Shown: positions 1 through 5,673, numbered from the stretch's first letter. The stretch: 9,214 nt of DNA from Candidatus Curtissbacteria bacterium (GCA_016187105.1 JACPKK010000042.1:1-9214); one strand, 5' to 3'. Numbers and translations are program-made. Notes: generated by a model not told the origin, from the sequence alone.

Positions 1-48
1 GCTATTATTTTTGGTGATAGCTTTTTCGAGTTTACTTTTAAAGTCCAT
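1..48 (-). CDS. pyrF: Probable orotidine-5'-phosphate decarboxylase, N-terminal fragment
   Basis: Only the first 16 codons are inside the window; the gene runs off the left edge. They translate to MDFKSKLEKAITKNNS. This resembles the N-terminus of the OMP decarboxylase group that begins 'F..KL..AI.KNNSLLCVGLDP', so the call rests on a short motif recalled from the family. That enzyme makes UMP from OMP in the last step of pyrimidine synthesis. It would be the last visible gene of the minus-strand operon and sits just after prs, whose product PRPP is used one step earlier in the same pathway; this context supports the call. A GGAGGA at 68-63 lies 14 bases before the ATG, a long spacing, and is part of a hairpin. 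Another gene with a similar start cannot be excluded. Confidence 0.5.
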   Translation of the reverse strand, partial: MDFKSKLEKAITKNNS

Positions 49-62
49 TGGCCTTTGTGAAA

Positions 63-89
63 TCCTCCGAAGCTTAAGGCGAAGGAGGA
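63..89 (-). promoter_or_regulatory. Hairpin between prs and the downstream gene, holding the Shine-Dalgarno
   Basis: Arms TCCTCC (63-68) and GGAGGA (84-89) are perfectly complementary. Inside is a 3x3 mismatch and then a GC/GC pair closing a 5-base loop. In the minus-strand transcript the first arm starts right after the prs stop codon (92-90). The second arm is GGAGGA, the only strong Shine-Dalgarno-like sequence before the next gene. A ribosome ending translation of prs would cover the first arm and could free the second, so translational coupling is a reasonable inference. There is no U-run, so it is unlikely to be a terminator. Confidence 0.55.
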
Positions 90-995
90 CTAGATTTCTT
101 TTTTGAGGCAGTCGGCAATTAAGCCGGCGACAGAAACTCTTTCTATTTTTGGACTGTTGATATCTTGGGCAATCGTGGCGGTAATGAAAATCTTGTCTAT
201 TGGAGATCTGGAAAGATTTTCTTTGGCGTTTCCGGCAAAAACGGCGTGAGTTGCGCAGACAATTACCTTTTTAACTCCTTTTTGTTTGAGCGCCCGGGCG
301 CTTTCGATGATCGTGCCGCCTGTTGAAATTACGTCATCGATAATGATTGCCGTATCGCCCGTTACTTCACCCGAGATTGAAAGTACTTCTATTTTGTCTC
401 TTTGAGCCACCTGGCGGTGTTTTTCAATAACCGCAAGCGGGGCGTTTAAAATAGCGGCAAAGTTTCTTGCCCTTTTAACTCCCCCGACATCCGGCGAGAC
501 GACAATCGGGTTTTTGAACTTTTCTTGCTGCAGGCTTTTCGCCAAAACTTCGAGGGCAGAAAGGTAGATAACCGGGACATTAAAAAAGCCGACGATGGCG
601 TCGGCGTGAAGATCAAGACAAATAACTTTATTGACGCCGCTGGCGGTAATTAAATCGGCAACAACTTTGGCAGAGATCGGCTCTCCGGGCCGCGATTGTT
701 TTTCCTTGCGGCTGTAGCCAAAATAAGGGATTACGGCCGTAATTTTGTGGGCACCTGATCTTTTAACGGCATCGGCAATTAAGGCCAGCTCAATAATATG
801 GTCGTTAACGGGGGCGGAGTTTGACTGGACAATGAAGACATCGGAATTGTTAACTTCGTCTTTAACCCAAACGTCAATTTCGGTATCGGAAAAACGGCCG
901 ATATCGATTTGACCCAAGGGGATCTTTGATTTTCTGGCAATTTCTTGGGCAAGTTTGGGGTTTGCGGAACCGGAAAAGATTTTGGGTGAATTCAT
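90..995 (-). CDS. prs: Ribose-phosphate pyrophosphokinase (PRPP synthetase)
   Basis: It makes PRPP from ribose 5-phosphate and ATP in the cytoplasm, for purine, pyrimidine, His/Trp and NAD synthesis. The 301 residues are close to the usual ~310. Visible motifs: KIFSGSANPKLA at the N-terminus, GRFSDTEI (33-40), the ATP-binding loop YFGYSRKEKQ (91-100) followed by EPISAK, DLHADAIVGFF (128-138) with the conserved His130, EKHR (191-194) matching the flexible-loop K-R-R region, and the PRPP-binding loop DDVISTGGT (220-228). The ATP loop departs from the common YARQDRK wording. The ATG at 995 is chosen because MNSPKIFSG matches the family start; an in-frame ATG at 1046 would add 17 basic residues and run back into lemA. 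It lies 4 bases after the lemA stop with no clear Shine-Dalgarno, so coupled translation is likely. Confidence 0.96.
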   Translation of the reverse strand: MNSPKIFSGSANPKLAQEIARKSKIPLGQIDIGRFSDTEIDVWVKDEVNNSDVFIVQSNSAPVNDHIIELALIADAVKRSGAHKITAVIPYFGYSRKEKQSRPGEPISAKVVADLITASGVNKVICLDLHADAIVGFFNVPVIYLSALEVLAKSLQQEKFKNPIVVSPDVGGVKRARNFAAILNAPLAVIEKHRQVAQRDKIEVLSISGEVTGDTAIIIDDVISTGGTIIESARALKQKGVKKVIVCATHAVFAGNAKENLSRSPIDKIFITATIAQDINSPKIERVSVAGLIADCLKKEI

Positions 996-999
996 GAAG

Positions 1000-1557
1000 C
1001 TAAAACTGGACTTTAATTTCCTCTTTTGATTTATCCCCTGCTTCAAAAAACGGCTCTGGCTTAAAACCCATAAGTGAGGCCAGAATTATGTTGGGAAAAA
1101 CTTTAATTTTGGTATTGTAATCCAGCACGTTGGCGTTATAAAACTGGCGAGCGGCGGCAATTTTGGTTTCGGTGTCGGAAAGTTCTTCCTGAAGTTCTTT
1201 AAAGTTTTCCGATGCCTGGAGTTTGGGATAATTTTCGGCGACGGCAAAAAGGGTTTTTAGGGCACCGGCAAGCATGTTATCGGCTATTCCCGCTTCTTTG
1301 GCGTCTTTGGCACCGAGAAGCGCGCTTCTGGCTTTGGTGACGTTTTCAAAAACACTTTTTTCGTGCTTGGCGTAGCCTTTGACGGCAGCAAGCAGGTTAG
1401 GAATAAGTGAGGATCTTCTTTTTAATTGAACATCAATGCCCGACCAAGCTTCGCTAACGCGAATTTTGGCGCGGATTAGATTGTTGTAAAGGAACCAGAT
1501 GAAGAACCCTATTAAGGCTAAAGCCGCTAAGATGATAAGGGTCGGTGACAGAGACAT
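1000..1557 (-). CDS. lemA: LemA family membrane protein
   Basis: A 185-residue protein of typical LemA length. An N-terminal membrane segment (about residues 5-25, LIILAALALIGFFIWFLYNN) is followed by the highly conserved VSEAWSGIDVQLKRRSSLIPNLLAAVKGYAKHE block. Further on are YPKLQASENFKELQEELSDTETKIAAARQFYN and the C-terminal FPNIILASLMGFKPEPFFEA. The family is a small anchored helical bundle; its biochemical role is not established. The ATG at 1557 is preferred: it starts 7 bases after the polX stop and places the membrane segment at the extreme N-terminus. An upstream in-frame ATG at 1593 would overlap polX and add a polar extension. It is followed 4 bases later by prs. Confidence 0.93.
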   Translation of the reverse strand: MSLSPTLIILAALALIGFFIWFLYNNLIRAKIRVSEAWSGIDVQLKRRSSLIPNLLAAVKGYAKHEKSVFENVTKARSALLGAKDAKEAGIADNMLAGALKTLFAVAENYPKLQASENFKELQEELSDTETKIAAARQFYNANVLDYNTKIKVFPNIILASLMGFKPEPFFEAGDKSKEEIKVQF

Positions 1558-1564
1558 GGTGGTA

Positions 1565-3304
1565 TCATACTCTAAAAAGCTTTTTGAATTCAAGCCACGG
1601 CAAGGTATTGGTAATATCTTGCTTTTGACACCAGCCGCGCCTGGCGACGGCTACGCCAAATTTCATATTATCCATTTCGTCTATTTCGTGAGCGTCGCTA
1701 TCGATAATCAGCTTGACTCCTTTTGAAATAGCTTCCCGAACCAAAATATCCGGCAGGTCAAGCCGCGTTGGCCAAGCGTTTATTTCGAGCATGGTTTTTG
1801 TTTTTGCGCAGGCAGTGAAAATCTCGGGCCAGTCGACTTCGTAGGATTCCCTTTGGAGTAGTAACCTCCCGGTAGGGTGAGAAATAACTTGGACGTATGG
1901 AGAATTGATGGCGTTTAACATTCTTTTGGTGATGGTTTTCTTGTCTTGTTTGTGGCTGGAGTGAATGCCGGCAATCGCGCCGTCCAGCATTTTTAGACCT
2001 TCCTGGGGAACAGAGAGCGTGCCGTCGGTTAGGATATCAATTTCGAGTAAATTAAGTATGCCAATATTTTTATGTGTGGATTTAATGTGCTCAATTTTTT
2101 CCGTCCTTTTTTTAATCAGGGACAAAATTTGTTCTTTTGTGTGCGTGGAAAAACCGGGAGAGTGATCGGAAAGCCCAACGTATTGGTATCCCAGCTTTTT
2201 GGCTTTGGCAATAAGCTCTTCAAAGGTATTTGCCCCTAAATCATGACTAGGTTCAATCGGGTAATTTGAATGGAGGTGGATATCGCCTTTAATATCGGCC
2301 TGGGTAACGAGCCGTGGAAGATTATGTTTTTGAGCCGCTTCGATTTCGCCGCTGTCTTCTCTTAACTCCGGTTCAATATAGTCAAGGCCCAAAAAATTAT
2401 AAAAATCTTTTTCACTTTGAAAAGTTTTGAGCTTACCCCTAACTTTGATCCCATATTCGGAGAGAGAGTAACCTTTTTTGAGCGCCAATTCCCGGAGGCG
2501 GATATTATGGTTTTTGGAACCGGTGAAGTGCTGGAGAAGGGCCCCGAAGGCTTCGGGAGGCTGGATTTTAATATCAACCTGGATGCCGTTTTTAAGAACG
2601 GCAGAAGATGAGGTTGGACCGGCAGTCAGGATGCGGCCAATTTCGCGGAATTTTTGGAAGTGACCCGTGATTTTAGCCGGCCTTCTGGAACTTACAGCGA
2701 TATCGATGTCGCCGACTGTGGCGGTCATTCTGCGCAGAGATCCGAGCGGCTGAATGTTTTGAGACTCCGGCGCTTCTTTTAAATAGGCAACGACTCTTGC
2801 GGCTGCGGCAAAAGCTTGAGGGAGAGGATAACGATTACTTCTTCTTTTTAACTGGGCTATTGACGCTATGATATCCTCTTCGCTTTTTTGGCCAAAGCCC
2901 GCAAGTTTGCTAATTTCGCCGCGTCTGGCCTTTGCCTCAAGATCGGCAATATCTTTAATTTTAAGGCTCCTGGCAAGCTTGTAGGCGCCCTTGGGACCCA
3001 TGCCGGGAATATCCAAAAGGGCAAACATACCGGGCGGCAAGCCTTTCTTGATTTGGTCAAAGTGCTTGACTTTGCCGGTCTTAAAAAGTTCTTCTATATA
3101 CCCTTGCATGTTTTTGCCGAGACCGGGAATGGTAGAGAGCTTTCCGTCGGCCCAGAGATCGGAAAGTTCGCTGGTTGCTTTTTCAATGCTGTCTGCCGCA
3201 TTTTCGTAAGCTATTTGTTTAAAATAGTTTTTGCCCGTCACGGCATAGGCTGCGGATATTCCGCGGAAAAGGTCGGCTATTTGAGTGTTTGTGAAGTATT
3301 TCAT
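1565..3304 (-). CDS. polX: DNA polymerase/3'-5' exonuclease PolX (Pol X core plus PHP domain)
   Basis: A 579-residue bacterial family X polymerase, near the ~570 of Bacillus subtilis PolX. These enzymes fill gaps in base excision repair, and the PHP domain supplies Mn-dependent 3'-5' exonuclease activity. Helix-hairpin-helix motifs: LSTIPGLGKN (56-65), LLDIPGMGPKGA (96-107) and ISKLAGFGQK (131-140). The nucleotidyltransferase motif GSLRR (188-192) is followed by GDIDI with Asp199 and Asp201, and the third metal Asp is D244 in VDIKI. HFTGSKNHN (259-267) is also typical. The PHP half carries GDIHLH (His343, His345), SDH (Asp380, His381), Glu421, His448, His476 and DSDAH (Asp537, His539), so the metal set looks complete and both activities are expected. 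The start overlaps the stop of the upstream GIY-YIG gene (ATGA). Confidence 0.96.
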   Translation of the reverse strand: MKYFTNTQIADLFRGISAAYAVTGKNYFKQIAYENAADSIEKATSELSDLWADGKLSTIPGLGKNMQGYIEELFKTGKVKHFDQIKKGLPPGMFALLDIPGMGPKGAYKLARSLKIKDIADLEAKARRGEISKLAGFGQKSEEDIIASIAQLKRRSNRYPLPQAFAAAARVVAYLKEAPESQNIQPLGSLRRMTATVGDIDIAVSSRRPAKITGHFQKFREIGRILTAGPTSSSAVLKNGIQVDIKIQPPEAFGALLQHFTGSKNHNIRLRELALKKGYSLSEYGIKVRGKLKTFQSEKDFYNFLGLDYIEPELREDSGEIEAAQKHNLPRLVTQADIKGDIHLHSNYPIEPSHDLGANTFEELIAKAKKLGYQYVGLSDHSPGFSTHTKEQILSLIKKRTEKIEHIKSTHKNIGILNLLEIDILTDGTLSVPQEGLKMLDGAIAGIHSSHKQDKKTITKRMLNAINSPYVQVISHPTGRLLLQRESYEVDWPEIFTACAKTKTMLEINAWPTRLDLPDILVREAISKGVKLIIDSDAHEIDEMDNMKFGVAVARRGWCQKQDITNTLPWLEFKKLFRV

Positions 3305-3561
3305 TTGACCGTTAGAAAATTATCAAGCATTTTGTGAATTCTTCTCCACCCTGCCGTGGTTTTGAAGTATCTCTCACAGTTTAATGCATCTGCTTTATTT
3401 TTAAACCCAGAAAAAAAGATTAGTTGGTATGGAATGTTTGGTTTGGTAGCCAAGTTTTTGCCTTCGTTGTGTGATCGAATACGATCCTTCAAGTTGGGAG
3501 TATAACCTAAATAAAGTTTACCATTCTTTTCGCTTCTAAGAATATAGAAATAGTAAAACAC
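3301..3561 (-). CDS. GIY-YIG domain nuclease-like protein
   Basis: A small single-domain GIY-YIG protein of about 86 residues. The core reads FYYFYILRSEKNGKLYLGYT (GIY as FYI, YIG as YLG), then DRIRSHNEGKN with the catalytic-type Arg and His, and ALNCERYFKTTAGWRRI with the Glu that normally binds metal. Stand-alone proteins like this resemble the UvrC N-terminal nuclease domain; their substrate is generally unknown, though a DNA repair or processing role is usual for the fold. The GTG at 3561 is preferred because family members begin just before the first Tyr-rich strand. A GTG at 3582 would add seven residues encoded by the neighbouring 39-bp repeat. No Shine-Dalgarno is seen for either. Its last 4 bases overlap polX, so it is the promoter-proximal gene of the operon. 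Confidence 0.85.
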   Translation of the reverse strand: MFYYFYILRSEKNGKLYLGYTPNLKDRIRSHNEGKNLATKPNIPYQLIFFSGFKNKADALNCERYFKTTAGWRRIHKMLDNFLTVK

Positions 3562-3570
3562 AGCTAATGG

Positions 3571-3609
3571 GTGGCGGGCCACGTTCAGTTTACATGAACG
3601 TGGCGGGAC
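3571..3609 (-). repeat. 39-bp direct repeat, copy distal to tRNA-Asp
   Basis: Identical over all 39 bases to 3629-3667. It holds a 10-bp perfect inverted repeat, GCCACGTTCA (3578-3587) and TGAACGTGGC (3595-3604), with loop GTTTACA. At 3600-3609 it repeats the last bases of tRNA-Asp (GTCCCGCCAC in tRNA orientation) without any tRNA body attached. It lies 10 bases upstream of the preferred GIY-YIG start and would be in that mRNA's leader. Confidence 0.9.
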
Positions 3610-3617
3610 ACAAGTAG

Positions 3618-3623
3618 TTTATA
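3618..3623 (-). promoter_or_regulatory. Candidate -10 element for the GIY-YIG/polX/lemA/prs operon
   Basis: The 19-base spacer between the two 39-bp repeats is the only AT-rich stretch upstream of the operon. In minus orientation it contains TATAAA (5 of 6 matches to TATAAT). Transcription would begin near 3611 and the mRNA would open with the distal repeat's hairpin. No good -35 hexamer is visible, and read-through from tRNA-Asp is an alternative. Confidence 0.3.
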
Positions 3624-3628
3624 TAATT

Positions 3629-3667
3629 GTGGCGGGCCACGTTCAGTTTACATGAACGTGGCGGGAC
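3629..3667 (-). repeat. 39-bp direct repeat, copy overlapping the tRNA-Asp 3' end
   Basis: A perfect copy of 3571-3609. Its inverted repeat is 3636-3645 and 3653-3662 (10 bp, loop GTTTACA at 3646-3652). The tRNA discriminator G and the encoded CCA (3662-3659) form part of one arm. In a precursor transcript, GCCA of the mature tRNA could therefore pair with TGGC in the trailer. There is no T-run after the stem, so a classical intrinsic terminator is not evident. Confidence 0.9.
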
Positions 3668-3735
3668 CGACCGGACTCGAACCGGCGACCTCTTCCGTGA
3701 CAGGGAAGCGCTCTAACCAACTGAGCTACGATCCC
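3659..3735 (-). tRNA. tRNA-Asp (anticodon GTC)
   Basis: A full cloverleaf of 77 bases with the 3' CCA encoded. The acceptor pairs GGGATCG with CGGTCCC (one G-T wobble). The D-arm is GCTC AGTTGGTTA GAGC. The anticodon stem CTTCC/GGAAG holds loop CTGTCAC with GTC at 3701-3699. The T-arm is GCCGG TTCGAGT CCGGT. The discriminator is G, as expected for Asp. Its 3' end lies inside a 39-bp repeat. Confidence 0.97.
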
Positions 3736-3748
3736 ATTTAACCTATTT

Positions 3749-3757
3749 ATTTTAACA
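3749..3757 (-). promoter_or_regulatory. Extended -10 promoter for tRNA-Asp
   Basis: In minus orientation the site reads TGTTAAAAT: an extended TGn followed by TAAAAT (5 of 6). It ends 13 bases before the mature tRNA 5' end, giving a 5' leader of about 6 bases. No convincing -35 hexamer lies 16-18 bases upstream, which fits an extended -10 promoter. Confidence 0.5.
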
Positions 3758-3827
3758 GAATGCGTAGTTTAGTACATATACCCGAGAATTGGAATGTAAT
3801 TTTGGCCACTAGACTATCCTCGCGGCT

Positions 3828-3836
3828 TGTGATAAT
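3828..3836 (+). promoter_or_regulatory. Extended -10 promoter for the LysM gene
   Basis: TGTGATAAT: extended TGn plus GATAAT (5 of 6). The start of transcription would be near 3843, giving a leader of about 26 bases with a GAAAGAG Shine-Dalgarno-like site. No clear -35 element. Confidence 0.4.
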
Positions 3837-3868
3837 TTATTTCTTGTAGTTCTCCTGCCCGAAAGAGA

Positions 3869-4447
3869 ATGGCAAAAACTTCTACTTTTAGGCGCTTTAA
3901 GAGGATCCTCAAAAGGAAATTAAAAGAATACAACCTCTACCAATCTTACGTGGGCCTGATACTGGGGGCAGTGGTGGTAGTGACGCTGGGGTTCTTGGCG
4001 GCTAATTTTTTGACCAGAAACGCAAACCAGCCGGGAGAGATTGGCGGAGGTGAAAAGGTAAGTGCCGAAAGTCAGCAAGATAAAGAGTTTAAGCGTGAAT
4101 ACATTGTCAAGACTGGCGATTCGCTTTCGGCAATTGCCGAAAAAACATACGGCCGGCAGGAGATGTGGATAGTCTTGGCGGTTAAAAATAAAATAATTTA
4201 TCCGGATTTGATTTACCCCGATACAACTTTGGAAATTCCGCCACTTCTGGAGGCAGAGGCGGCGATTGCCGACTTGACAGCTACTTCTTACGATGTGCAG
4301 GAAGGGGATACGTTATTTGTGATCGCCCAAAAAGTTTACGCCGACGGCTTTAAGTGGCCGGTTTTGGCTAGGGCAAATAACGTCGGTTATCTTGCCAACG
4401 GCAACCCCTTAATTTTCGCCGGAAATAATTTGGTAATCCCCCGATAA
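3869..4447 (+). CDS. Membrane-anchored protein with two LysM domains
   Basis: A 192-residue protein. A strongly basic N-terminus (residues 1-20, many Lys and Arg) precedes one membrane segment (about 27-48, VGLILGAVVVVTLGFLAANF), so the N-terminus is probably cytoplasmic and the rest outside. A charged linker leads to LysM 1 (about 77-125, YIVKTGDSLSAIAEKTYG ... LEIPP) and LysM 2 (about 140-192, YDVQEGDTLFVIAQKVYADG ... LVIPR). LysM domains bind N-acetylglucosamine polymers such as peptidoglycan. With no catalytic domain, a wall-tethering or scaffolding role is the best inference. The ATG follows GAAAGAG directly, a weak Shine-Dalgarno at short spacing. It appears to be a single-gene unit; the next feature is a separate promoter and tRNA. 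Confidence 0.92.
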   Translation: MAKTSTFRRFKRILKRKLKEYNLYQSYVGLILGAVVVVTLGFLAANFLTRNANQPGEIGGGEKVSAESQQDKEFKREYIVKTGDSLSAIAEKTYGRQEMWIVLAVKNKIIYPDLIYPDTTLEIPPLLEAEAAIADLTATSYDVQEGDTLFVIAQKVYADGFKWPVLARANNVGYLANGNPLIFAGNNLVIPR

Positions 4448-4452
4448 TCTTT

Positions 4453-4481
4453 TTGTTTTCATATTTTAGATTTGCTAGAAT
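4453..4481 (+). promoter_or_regulatory. Promoter for the tRNA-Gly region
   Basis: TTGTTT (4453-4458), 17 bases, then TAGAAT (4476-4481, 5 of 6), the latter preceded by TG plus one base (extended -10). Transcription would begin near 4488, just before a perfect 9-bp hairpin, and reach tRNA-Gly after about 97 bases. Confidence 0.5.
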
Positions 4482-4488
4482 TCAGTAG

Positions 4489-4509
4489 TCAAAACTCGAA
4501 GAGTTTTGA
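4489..4509 (+). repeat. Perfect 9-bp hairpin with GAA triloop
   Basis: TCAAAACTC (4489-4497), loop GAA, GAGTTTTGA (4501-4509). It falls at the predicted 5' end of the tRNA-Gly precursor. It is followed at once by AGAGGAG, a Shine-Dalgarno-like run with no start codon at a usable distance. Confidence 0.7.
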
Positions 4510-4533
4510 AGAGGAGAAACAATCAAGCGATAA

Positions 4534-4560
4534 GATTTTGACTTTGATGAAAGCAAAATC
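4534..4560 (+). repeat. 11-bp bulged hairpin upstream of tRNA-Gly
   Basis: GATTTTG, a bulged A, then CTTT pair with AAAG and CAAAATC around the loop GATG. It lies 24 bases before the mature tRNA and may be part of the precursor's 5' leader. TTGACT at 4538-4543 resembles a -35 hexamer but has no good -10 partner. Confidence 0.55.
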
Positions 4561-4584
4561 GGTAAGCGAGATTTGTTTCGACGA

Positions 4585-4655
4585 GCAGGTGTGGTTTAAT
4601 GGCAGAATGCGACCTTCCCAAGGTTGAGAAGGGGGTTCGATTCCCCTCACCTGCT
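4585..4655 (+). tRNA. tRNA-Gly (anticodon CCC)
   Basis: A 71-base cloverleaf. Acceptor GCAGGTG/CACCTGC; D-arm GTTT AATGGCA GAAT; anticodon stem CGACC/GGTTG with loop TTCCCAA and CCC at 4617-4619; T-arm GGGGG TTCGATT CCCCT; discriminator T, as usual for bacterial Gly. CCA is not encoded (the next bases are CAC). The flanking bases GA and TC extend the acceptor stem to 9 bp in the precursor. It reads GGG codons. Confidence 0.95.
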
Positions 4656-4683
4656 CACGAGTTCGATATTTGGAGCAAAGCGA

Positions 4684-4821
4684 GAAATATATCAGAGGAG
4701 CAACATTGAAACGAAGTTTCAAGTTGACCTGCTGATATTCTGGTATCCCGCTCACAAAGTGAGCGAGGCTCGCCTCTGGCGGCCCGCTCAAAGCATCGCT
4801 TTCGGCGAGCTGATATATTTC
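4684..4821. repeat. Long-range 12-bp perfect inverted repeat
   Basis: GAAATATATCAG (4684-4695) is the exact reverse complement of CTGATATATTTC (4810-4821), with 114 bases between the arms. Each arm carries TGATATATT, an extended -10-like sequence, pointing outward on opposite strands. The left arm can also pair with CTGATAT at 4732-4738, giving two exclusive folds. Confidence 0.75.
4811..4819 (+). promoter_or_regulatory. Extended -10 element just before the amidohydrolase start
   Basis: TGATATATT: TG, one base, then TATATT (5 of 6). It ends 6 bases before the ATG at 4826, so transcription would start at or next to the start codon. There is no Shine-Dalgarno sequence. It lies inside the right arm of the 12-bp inverted repeat. 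Confidence 0.45.
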
Positions 4822-4825
4822 GAAT

Positions 4826-5626
4826 ATGAAAAATAGTCTTAAGGTAGCTGCAATCCAGGCAGAGGTGCCATTTTCTTGGCAGAAGGGAGAAGAGCAGGTT
4901 AGAAGGCTAGTGGAAAAAGCAGCTTCAAAGCCTGTTGACTTAGTCGGTTTACCGGAGGATTGTGTTGCCCCAAAAGAGGATATTGAGAAAGGCTACAAGC
5001 CTTTAGAATTTTTATCTTCTGTAGCAAAAAATAATAGCATTTATCTTTTTGGAGCAAATCTAGTTAAAGAGAAAAACGGGGACTTATACAATATAGGCTT
5101 TCTTTTTGACAGAAAGGGGAAACTTTTACTGAAACACCGCAAAGTGGTTCTAACGCCCTTGTCTACTACTAAACCAGGAAAGAACCTGGAAGTAGTTAAA
5201 ACTGAATTTGGAATATTGTCACTTTTGATCTGCAAAGATGCATTTCATAAGTATGCCGCCTGGTTTTTCGATAAACTGAGAAGGGCGGAGGTCGAGCTTG
5301 TCTTGGTTCCATCTTTGTCAATAAATGTTTCTAACAGTAAATATGATATCGATCTGTGGGTCGATTCTCTGAAAGCACTGTCGAAGTGGTTCTATATGGC
5401 TATTGTGGCTCCTGGAACTGTCGGGGGAAACACTTCTTCTTTTTCTTCGTTTGGCCACGCCTTAATCATTGGTGCTGCAGGTAAAATTGCGGAGGGCTCC
5501 GGAAATAAAGAGGAAATCCTGCGAATGACTTTAAACTTAAACCTTTTAAGGGATTCAAGAAAAAAATATGAATCTGAGTGGGAACCAAAAGATGTTCCAA
5601 AAACTAGGATTGAGACAATCTTTTAA
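4826..5626 (+). CDS. Nitrilase-superfamily carbon-nitrogen hydrolase
   Basis: A 266-residue cytoplasmic enzyme of the CN hydrolase fold, near the family's usual 260-300. The catalytic triad is visible: Glu44 in VGLPEDCV, Lys106 in KHRKVVLTP, and the nucleophile Cys136 in LSLLICKDAF. The N-terminus (LKVAAIQAEV) and GDLYNIGFLFDRKGKLLLKHRK are typical strands of the fold. The motif after the Cys reads CKDAFH rather than the common C.D.RFPE, so the substrate (amide, carbamoyl or nitrile) cannot be named. It has no signal peptide or extra domain and no metabolic neighbour that suggests a pathway. The ATG at 4826 gives the expected N-terminus. There is no Shine-Dalgarno, but an extended -10-like site ends 6 bases upstream. 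Confidence 0.87.
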   Translation: MKNSLKVAAIQAEVPFSWQKGEEQVRRLVEKAASKPVDLVGLPEDCVAPKEDIEKGYKPLEFLSSVAKNNSIYLFGANLVKEKNGDLYNIGFLFDRKGKLLLKHRKVVLTPLSTTKPGKNLEVVKTEFGILSLLICKDAFHKYAAWFFDKLRRAEVELVLVPSLSINVSNSKYDIDLWVDSLKALSKWFYMAIVAPGTVGGNTSSFSSFGHALIIGAAGKIAEGSGNKEEILRMTLNLNLLRDSRKKYESEWEPKDVPKTRIETIF

Positions 5627-5638
5627 GGGTGCAACCCT
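5626..5638 (+). terminator. Small hairpin after the amidohydrolase stop codon
   Basis: AGGGT-GCA-ACCCT, a 5-bp stem whose first base is the last base of the stop codon. No T-run follows, so termination is only a possibility. It belongs to the same class of triloop hairpins seen elsewhere in the window. Confidence 0.3.
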
Positions 5639-5673
5639 GTTATAGGTCGAAAAGTGCATCTAAAAAATAATCG

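Larger units (their letters stand above)
4656..4825 (+). other. Hairpin-rich spacer between tRNA-Gly and the amidohydrolase gene
   Basis: This 170-base stretch has no credible gene but many self-complementary segments. They are ATATTT/AAATAT (4666-4671/4685-4690), TTGAAAC-GAA-GTTTCAA (4706-4722), CGCTCAC-AAA-GTGAGCG (4749-4765), GAGG/CCTC (4765-4776) and AAAGC-ATC-GCTTT (4790-4802). An outer 12-bp inverted repeat encloses most of it. Several have three-base loops. It could be a structured tRNA trailer, a leader of the next gene, or decayed repeat material; the sequence alone does not decide. Confidence 0.6.

Noticed and set aside
3562..3582. GTG start at 3582 for the GIY-YIG gene
   Set aside because: The added residues are encoded partly by the 39-bp repeat and are not typical of the family N-terminus; the GTG at 3561 fits better, though it is not proven.
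3571..3667. Two repeats as a minimal CRISPR array
   Set aside because: Only two units, a 19-bp spacer, a repeat overlapping a tRNA 3' end, and no cas gene nearby.
4441..4470. Intrinsic terminator after the LysM gene
   Set aside because: There is a T-rich stretch after the stop codon but no stem before it.
4489..4791. 100-codon minus-strand frame across tRNA-Gly
   Set aside because: It is antisense to a confident tRNA and passes through its T-arm and acceptor; no protein motif.
4624..4836. 70-codon plus-strand frame starting inside tRNA-Gly
   Set aside because: It overlaps the tRNA and runs through hairpins into the amidohydrolase start, with no ribosome site or recognisable protein features.
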